A stretch of DNA of 10,733 bases from assembly GCA_023458835.1 (NCBI GenBank), contig JAEWWY010000137.1, positions 1-10,733 on the forward strand. The letters run 5' to 3'. Both the position numbers and the translations under genes were made by a program. This stretch comes from Bacillota bacterium (GTDB lineage: Bacteria > Bacillota > Clostridia > Christensenellales > Aristaeellaceae). The notes under the pieces are model-generated. The model had not been told where the DNA came from. It made no database searches and saw nothing but the letters and a program-made list of their open reading frames with translations. Shown here in pieces: positions 6,213 to 10,733 of the stretch (positions are counted from its first letter, which is position 1; each line of letters starts with the position of its first letter).

Positions 6213-8207
6213 ATGTTTCAGAAGCTGCGCATCACCCTGTGTCGGGACGACGGGCACGCCCTGAAGCCGGGCGAATCCGGGTGCCGGGCCGAGGCCCTCA
6301 CCATATCCCGGGCGGATTCAGGCGCTTTGGGTCTGCGCCTTCTGGCGCGGCTGGCGCCCGAAAAGCCGCTGTTCAAAACACAGCACGGCTTTTCCCGCCA
6401 GGAGGCCGTGAAGGTGCATCTGCCTGCCGCCCAAACGCGCTATCTGGCTGTCTACCAGCACAAGGACTGGTGGATCCGCCCGGCGTTTGCCGGCGGGGCC
6501 GCGCAAATCCCGTCCCGCACACAGCTTCTTCTGTGGCTGGACGGAGGGGAGTACCATGTGCTGACGGCGGTGTGCGGGGCGGATTACCGCGCCGATTTAA
6601 GGGGCGAAGGCGAGGAGCTGCTTCTGACCCTCAGCTCCAACCAGGACGGCATGATGGCCTGTGATACGCCGGCGTTGGCCTACGCCCATCATGCGGACCC
6701 CTTTGCGGCCTGCGAGGCGGCGGTGCTCCTTTCCCTGGAAATGGCGGGCGCCGGCATGCCCCGCAGCCGCAAGCGCTATCCTCCCGAGTTTGAAAAGCTG
6801 GGCTGGTGCACCTGGGATGCCTTTTACCACCAGGTGGATGCCCAGGGTATATACAAAAAGCTAGAGGAATTCCGTGAAAAGCAGTTGCCGGTAAGCTGGG
6901 TGCTGATCGATGACGGCTGGTCTGTTGCCGATTATGAGCAGCAGGAATTGCTGGGGCTTGACGCCGTGCCGGAAAAGTTTCCGGCAGGCCTTTCGGGGAC
7001 CATTGCCCGCATCAAAGAAATCTATGGCGTGCGCTGGGTAGGCGTCTGGCAGGCGCTGATGGGTTATTGGAACGGCGTGGGACAATCGAGCCCGGCGTAT
7101 GAAGCGTTCAGGGACAGCCTGGCGGTGCTCCCCGACGGCCGGGCCGTGCCCGACCCCAAGCGCAGCTTTGCCTTCTGGCATACGTGGCACGGCTATCTTG
7201 CCCGCCAGGGGATAGATTTTGTAAAGATCGACCAGCAAAGCGCGCCCGCGCTGTTTTTCGGCGGCCTTCACACGTATGGCGAGGCCTCCAGGGAGATGCA
7301 CGCAGGCGTTGGCGCGTCGGCCGCGCTGCATTTTGACGGCAGCGCGATCCATTGCATGGGCATGGCTCCGGAAGAATTGTGGGCGCGTCCTTCCGCCGCG
7401 GTGATACGCTCCAGCGATGACTTCGTGCCCGGCGCGCCCGGCGGCTTTTTGGAGCATTGCCGGCAAAATGTATATGGCGCGCTGCTGTACGGGCCCCTGT
7501 ACTGGGGCGACTTCGACATGTTCTGGAGCGCCCATGAAAAGGGCGTGCAGCACGCCATGCTGCGCGCCGTCAGCGGCGGCCCGGTATACGTAAGCGACAA
7601 GCTCGGCCAAACTGACGCCGGCGTATTGTGGCCGCTGATCAGCCGGGACGGCACCCTCTACCGCTGCGACGGGGTGGGGCTTCCTACCACGGACTGCCTT
7701 TTTATGGACCCCGGCCAGGACGCAAAGCCCTTGAAAATATGGAACACGTACGGGGAATCCTTCCTGGTGGCGGCCTTCGCCGTTACGGAGGAGGGGCCCG
7801 CGGCCCACGGGGAAATCCGCTTGTCAGATATCCCGCAAGCTGCGGGGGAGACCTATGTCTGCGTGTCCTGCCGGGATGGCTGGGCCAGGGTGCTGCGCGG
7901 GGGGGAGAGCATCCCCTTCCAATTGCCCGGCGGCCAGTCCGCCCTATTCCTCCTGATCCCCATGCATGAAAAATGCACGGTGATCGGGCTGATGGAAAAA
8001 TACGTAAGCTGCGCGGCGGTAAAACAGGTGTTTTACGAAAGCAGGGAGTGCCGTATAGCGCTGAAAGAAAACGGGCGCCTGGGCTTTTTTCTTCGTGAAA
8101 CGCCGCGGCGCGCCCTGGCCGGGGAAGGGGAGCTTGCCCTCACGGCCCTGGGCGGAGGGCTTTGGACGGTGGATGCCCCCGGGGAGATGGTGACCATCCA
8201 GTGGTAA
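6213..8207 (+). CDS. GH36 SIP1/raffinose-synthase-type alpha-galactosidase-like enzyme
   Basis: A 664-residue member of the Raffinose_syn (SIP1) branch of glycoside hydrolase family 36. Plant members transfer galactose; the characterised archaeal member hydrolyses alpha-galactosides. An N-terminal beta-rich region (1 to about 190) precedes a TIM barrel carrying the branch signature GWCTWDAFY at 197-205, then LIDDGW (231-236) and GVWQALMGYW (277-286), where plant enzymes have WHAL. The nucleophile is probably Asp340 in FVKIDQQS and the acid/base one of Asp402/Asp403 in IRSSDDF, so the catalytic pair is intact. A beta-rich C-terminal domain closes the protein. No signal peptide is visible, so it should work inside the cell on imported glycosides. 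It follows the ROK-SIS gene without a gap, implying that the kinase-isomerase handles the sugar it releases. Hydrolysis is more likely than transfer in a bacterium; specificity for galactose is by family only. Confidence 0.88.
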   Translation: MFQKLRITLCRDDGHALKPGESGCRAEALTISRADSGALGLRLLARLAPEKPLFKTQHGFSRQEAVKVHLPAAQTRYLAVYQHKDWWIRPAFAGGAAQIPSRTQLLLWLDGGEYHVLTAVCGADYRADLRGEGEELLLTLSSNQDGMMACDTPALAYAHHADPFAACEAAVLLSLEMAGAGMPRSRKRYPPEFEKLGWCTWDAFYHQVDAQGIYKKLEEFREKQLPVSWVLIDDGWSVADYEQQELLGLDAVPEKFPAGLSGTIARIKEIYGVRWVGVWQALMGYWNGVGQSSPAYEAFRDSLAVLPDGRAVPDPKRSFAFWHTWHGYLARQGIDFVKIDQQSAPALFFGGLHTYGEASREMHAGVGASAALHFDGSAIHCMGMAPEELWARPSAAVIRSSDDFVPGAPGGFLEHCRQNVYGALLYGPLYWGDFDMFWSAHEKGVQHAMLRAVSGGPVYVSDKLGQTDAGVLWPLISRDGTLYRCDGVGLPTTDCLFMDPGQDAKPLKIWNTYGESFLVAAFAVTEEGPAAHGEIRLSDIPQAAGETYVCVSCRDGWARVLRGGESIPFQLPGGQSALFLLIPMHEKCTVIGLMEKYVSCAAVKQVFYESRECRIALKENGRLGFFLRETPRRALAGEGELALTALGGGLWTVDAPGEMVTIQW

Positions 8208-8209
8208 AG

Positions 8210-8279
8210 CTGCCCGGAAAGCAGGATGTTCAACAGGTATTCTGAAGGCTTTTCCTCCGGCTCTTGTATTTTCCGGCAG
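8210..8279. repeat. Imperfect inverted repeat downstream of the GH36 gene
   Basis: CTGCCCGGAAA at 8210-8220 and TTTTCCGGCAG at 8269-8279 are inverted copies differing by one inserted C, with 48 bases between them. They begin just after the GH36 stop codon. They may form a weak 3' hairpin for the operon transcript or may be a remnant of a small element. No T-tract follows. Confidence 0.3.
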
Positions 8280-8302
8280 TGAAGTCAATAAACAGATTGC
8301 GC

Positions 8303-8331
8303 TGTAGGGGCGATTATCAATCGCCCGCCCC
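8303..8331. repeat. REP-like palindromic element
   Basis: The core GGGCGATT-ATC-AATCGCCC (8308-8326) has perfect eight-base arms around a three-base loop, inside the context TGTAGGGGCGAT...CGCCCGCCCC. From memory, elements of the form TGTAGGGGCGA-N-TCGCCCG are dispersed in many copies between genes of gut Clostridia. Translation of the following 100 bases (DYQSPAPLRQKPARDPGISRRP) also resembles the spurious peptides annotated over such repeats, so the full element may reach to about 8420. Copy number cannot be checked within one window. Confidence 0.55.
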
Positions 8332-8349
8332 GTTGCGACAAAAACCTGC

Positions 8350-8361
8350 CCGGGATCCCGG
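8350..8361. repeat. Perfect 12-base palindrome
   Basis: CCGGGATCCCGG is its own reverse complement. It lies 23 bases after the REP-like core and is probably part of the same dispersed element rather than an independent regulatory site. Confidence 0.4.
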
Positions 8362-8402
8362 TATTTCACGCCGCCCGGTTTCAATGCGCCAACTGGTGAA
8401 AG

Positions 8403-8416
8403 GGCGTGCGCACGCC
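8403..8416. repeat. Perfect 14-base palindrome, possible terminator stem
   Basis: GGCGTGCGCACGCC can fold with a GCGC loop and is followed on the plus strand by GGCGTTTT. It overlaps a second palindrome, ACGCCGGCGT (8412-8421). It may act as a weak terminator for the GH36 operon, although the T-run is short and offset by four bases. Confidence 0.3.
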
Positions 8417-8425
8417 GGCGTTTTG

Positions 8426-8449
8426 GTGGCGCAGGTATACCTGCACCAC
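8426..8449 (-). terminator. Strong hairpin just downstream of the GH38 gene, without U-tract
   Basis: The centre GCAGGTATACCTGC (8431-8444) is a perfect palindrome. In minus-strand RNA the stem extends to ten pairs through one U-G wobble, closed by GUGG and CCAC, with a four-base UAUA loop. It begins ten bases after the GH38 stop codon (8460-8462). The next bases are CAAAACGCC, so it lacks the U-run of a classic terminator. It may be a transcript-protecting 3' hairpin or a Rho-assisted stop. Confidence 0.4.
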
Positions 8450-8459
8450 TTCCGCCCCA

Positions 8460-10733
8460 TCAGGCAATGGGATTTTCCATAAAATCCACCGCATAGGCCG
8501 GCTTCAAATCATCCCTGGGAATGCGCAATGCCAGCACCTGGCCGGCTGCCAACTGCAGGGGTATTTCACGCTTAAGAAGGGGCAAGTGCAGCATCCCTTG
8601 GCATGCTTTGCGGGTGATCTGGTCCAAATGCACGATCACATCCCCGCTTCCGTCCTGGGCAAGCCTCAAGGCCGTGAGCAGCACACCCGTCCCCTCCACC
8701 CTGGCAAAGGATGCGGACTGGGGCAGCGTTCCTTCATGGAATGTTTCGGGCAGCACGGCTGGCGGCTGGTTGAAAAGCTGGGCGTTTCTTGCCATATCCG
8801 TTTGCTGCCAGGGCCCGATATGCGGGGCAAGGGCATAGGTAAACCGCTGTATTCCCTGGTCTGTGGCGGGATACGTCATGCCGTCCTCAACCACAAAGGG
8901 GGTATGGTTGGCATAAAAGGGGCTGCGAAGCACGGTCATGTGCAATGCCCGGTCATGGGCGTCATAGCTGTACTTGCCGTCGTTCAAAAGCGCCAGCCCG
9001 GCCAAAGCGCCGTCGCGGCCCGGCGTTGCGCCGGTCACGTCCAGCCAGCCGTGCATAGGATACTCTTCCCCATTGGGCGCCCGGTCGGCATAGCCGTAGG
9101 CGGCCTGGGCGGTCACCTGGCAATAATTGAAGTTGACCGGGAAGCGGAGCTTCAGTGCGGTCCGCGTATGATGGAAATCCACCGTGGTGCGCACAAACAA
9201 TACCGGCAGCTCCTTGTACAGGATGAACTCCTGGACCAGGGAGGAATGCTCCCAGGCGCTTACCACGCGGATAACGCTGCGCACCGGGCCGGACTCCGTG
9301 CGGCTGATGCTTTTCAGGTGCATCATTCCCTTGATCTTGTCAAAACGGAACACATCGTGGGACCAGGTATCGCTTGGATCATCCATCAAAAGCGCCTGCG
9401 CCCCCGGCCCCCGCATCAGCTCCGCGTCCACGCCGTGAAGGCGCAGGCTGCTGATCCAGCCGGTATTTCTATCAAAGACGGCGCAAAGGAAATCATTGCA
9501 GAGCGTCCATGGATCGGCAGGTGTTTCCGGCATAGCCCGCTCATACCCCTCACAGGGCGCCAGGCGGTAGGTGCGGTAGCCCATCGCGGGCAGATCCGCC
9601 ACAAAGCAAACCTTCACGCGCCCGTTGCTGGCGGCGGAGGAGGGCGTGATCTGGCAGGGGATAACGTTGTCCCGGTCGTCCAGCAGCCGCATGTTGGAGG
9701 GAACCGCGGAGCATTCCAGCTCCACGGGCCACTTGGCATCAAAGGCATGGGGATGAAACGCCACCATGGGCCGGTGGTCCCTGGCAAAGGGGATATCAAT
9801 TTTCCAGGACAAGGCCTGCAGCGCATCGTTTTGGCAATCCGCCGCCACGCTCATGGCCAGACCCATCTCGTCCCGGGCATCCTCATATGCCTCCCAAAGG
9901 CTGGTACCTGCCAGGATGTCATGGAACTGGTTGAAGAGCACCTTTTTCCAGGCCCGGGCAATATCCGTTAAGGGATAGGGCCTGCCCAGTGCCGCTGCGG
10001 CGATGGCGGACCACTTTTCACAGGCGAGCAGCCGGTTTTCCCCCCGGCGGTTCCATTGCTTGATGCCGGAATGGGCTGAGTAGCAGCCGCTGGCGTGGTG
10101 CAAAAGCTCTCCCGACACCACGGGCAGCGTACTCTGCACTTTTAACGCCTCATCAAAAAAGCGGTCAGGGGAGGAAAGCAGCAAACGCAGCCCGTTTTTC
10201 CCGTCCAGCGCCTTGATGGACTCCAGGTTCTCTATGGTCGGGCCGCCGCCGTGATTGCCCACCCCGTAAAAGCACATGATGCCGCGCTCTTCATCGGCTT
10301 CCTGGGCGCAGCGCTCCACATGGCTGCTTAATTCCTTGCCCCAGGTGCAGTATTCGTAAGGGAGCCGGAAGCAGGCCACCTCCTGATTCCCTTCATTGCC
10401 CTGCCACGTAAACAGGGAGCCGGGCAGCGCCTTTTCATGGCGGCCGGGCCGCATGAACACGTACCGGTCCATGCCGGAAAGCTTCAATATCTGGGGTAGG
10501 GCGCCGGTATGGCCGAAGCTGTCGATGGCATACCCTGTGCGGCATTGAACGCCAAACTTCTCCTGAAAGTACCGCTGTCCGTACAGCGCGTGGCGGGCAA
10601 AGCTTTCCCCGCAAGGAATGTTGGCATCAGGCTCCACCCACCATCCGCCGATGATCTGCCAGCGGCCCTCCTGCACCCGGGCCCTGATTTCCGCAAACAT
10701 GCCCGGATCGTTCTGTTCCACCCAGGCATAGAA
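8460..10733 (-). CDS. GH38 alpha-mannosidase, N-terminus beyond the window
   Basis: A glycoside hydrolase family 38 retaining alpha-mannosidase; 757 residues are visible. The frame stays open to the right edge (FYAWVEQND...), so the GTG at 10721 is internal. The lost N-terminal part should hold the first zinc motif, HxHxD. Numbering from that GTG, family markers are EGRWQIIGGWWVEPDAN (18-34), the nucleophile and zinc ligand Asp67 in AIDSFGHTG, GNHGGGPT, and the zinc ligand His267 in NQFHDILAGTS. The catalytic fold (to about 195) is followed by the helical domain (to about 290) and a long beta-rich C-terminus ending DFMENPIA. It converges on the GH36 operon. A protein of 800-900 residues would resemble cytoplasmic bacterial enzymes such as MngB; whether this one hydrolyses 2-O-mannosylglycerate-like or N-glycan-type mannosides cannot be told. 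Its likely job is to release mannose from an imported glycoside. Confidence 0.92.
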   Translation of the reverse strand, partial: FYAWVEQNDPGMFAEIRARVQEGRWQIIGGWWVEPDANIPCGESFARHALYGQRYFQEKFGVQCRTGYAIDSFGHTGALPQILKLSGMDRYVFMRPGRHEKALPGSLFTWQGNEGNQEVACFRLPYEYCTWGKELSSHVERCAQEADEERGIMCFYGVGNHGGGPTIENLESIKALDGKNGLRLLLSSPDRFFDEALKVQSTLPVVSGELLHHASGCYSAHSGIKQWNRRGENRLLACEKWSAIAAAALGRPYPLTDIARAWKKVLFNQFHDILAGTSLWEAYEDARDEMGLAMSVAADCQNDALQALSWKIDIPFARDHRPMVAFHPHAFDAKWPVELECSAVPSNMRLLDDRDNVIPCQITPSSAASNGRVKVCFVADLPAMGYRTYRLAPCEGYERAMPETPADPWTLCNDFLCAVFDRNTGWISSLRLHGVDAELMRGPGAQALLMDDPSDTWSHDVFRFDKIKGMMHLKSISRTESGPVRSVIRVVSAWEHSSLVQEFILYKELPVLFVRTTVDFHHTRTALKLRFPVNFNYCQVTAQAAYGYADRAPNGEEYPMHGWLDVTGATPGRDGALAGLALLNDGKYSYDAHDRALHMTVLRSPFYANHTPFVVEDGMTYPATDQGIQRFTYALAPHIGPWQQTDMARNAQLFNQPPAVLPETFHEGTLPQSASFARVEGTGVLLTALRLAQDGSGDVIVHLDQITRKACQGMLHLPLLKREIPLQLAAGQVLALRIPRDDLKPAYAVDFMENPIA

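Noticed and set aside
6861..7808. A 315-residue open frame opposite the GH36 gene
   Set aside because: Antisense of the catalytic barrel of the GH36 enzyme; no motif of its own.
8303..8449. CRISPR array or attachment site in the palindrome-rich gap
   Set aside because: The palindromes differ from each other, there are no regularly spaced direct repeats, and no integrase or tRNA gene is present.
8406..9971. A 521-residue open frame on the plus strand opposite the GH38 gene
   Set aside because: Shadow of the mannosidase frame. The product has no family motif and begins inside the palindromic intergenic region.

Overview
The window looks like a piece of a GC-rich Firmicutes (Clostridia-type, probably gut) chromosome or metagenomic contig. 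Strong Shine-Dalgarno sites (GGGAGG-type), a DUF3021-like fragment, a VanY-like fragment and a clostridial-style SIS domain point that way; the placement is inference. Base composition is not uniform. Positions 1 to about 1660 are visibly less GC-rich (roughly half) than the rest (roughly two thirds).

Left part (1-1660): the C-terminal part of an M13 zinc metallopeptidase (+), cut by the window edge. It is followed by two gene wrecks joined head-on at about 1165-1175: the C-terminal end of a DUF3021-like membrane protein (-) and the C-terminal end of a VanY-type D,D-carboxypeptidase (+), which has also lost two catalytic residues. A bidirectional hairpin terminator at about 1582-1618 closes this part.

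Right part (1677-10733): a carbohydrate-catabolism locus. A large FAD-dependent oxidoreductase (-) is split by a one-base frameshift at 3557-3561; repairing it gives a single protein of about 929 residues with two Rossmann-type nucleotide-binding segments. From a 65-bp divergent intergenic region, a two-gene (+) operon runs the other way. Its first gene is an unusual fusion of a ROK-type sugar kinase with a GmhA-like SIS sugar-phosphate isomerase. Its second gene, starting directly after the stop codon, is a SIP1/raffinose-synthase-type GH36 alpha-galactosidase-like enzyme. Convergent to these is a GH38 alpha-mannosidase (-), cut by the right window edge. The 252-bp gap between the GH36 and GH38 genes is full of palindromes, including a REP-like element.

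Neither glycosidase has a visible export signal (the GH38 N-terminus is not in the window), so the likely picture is import of an alpha-linked oligosaccharide or glycoside, intracellular release of galactose/mannose-type sugars by GH36 and GH38, and phosphorylation plus isomerisation of a released sugar by the ROK-SIS fusion. The oxidoreductase may act on a sugar, polyol or aglycone part. The substrate cannot be read from the sequence. No transporter or regulator lies inside the window. The best candidates for something undescribed are the ROK-GmhA fusion and its pairing with the tandem-Rossmann oxidoreductase.
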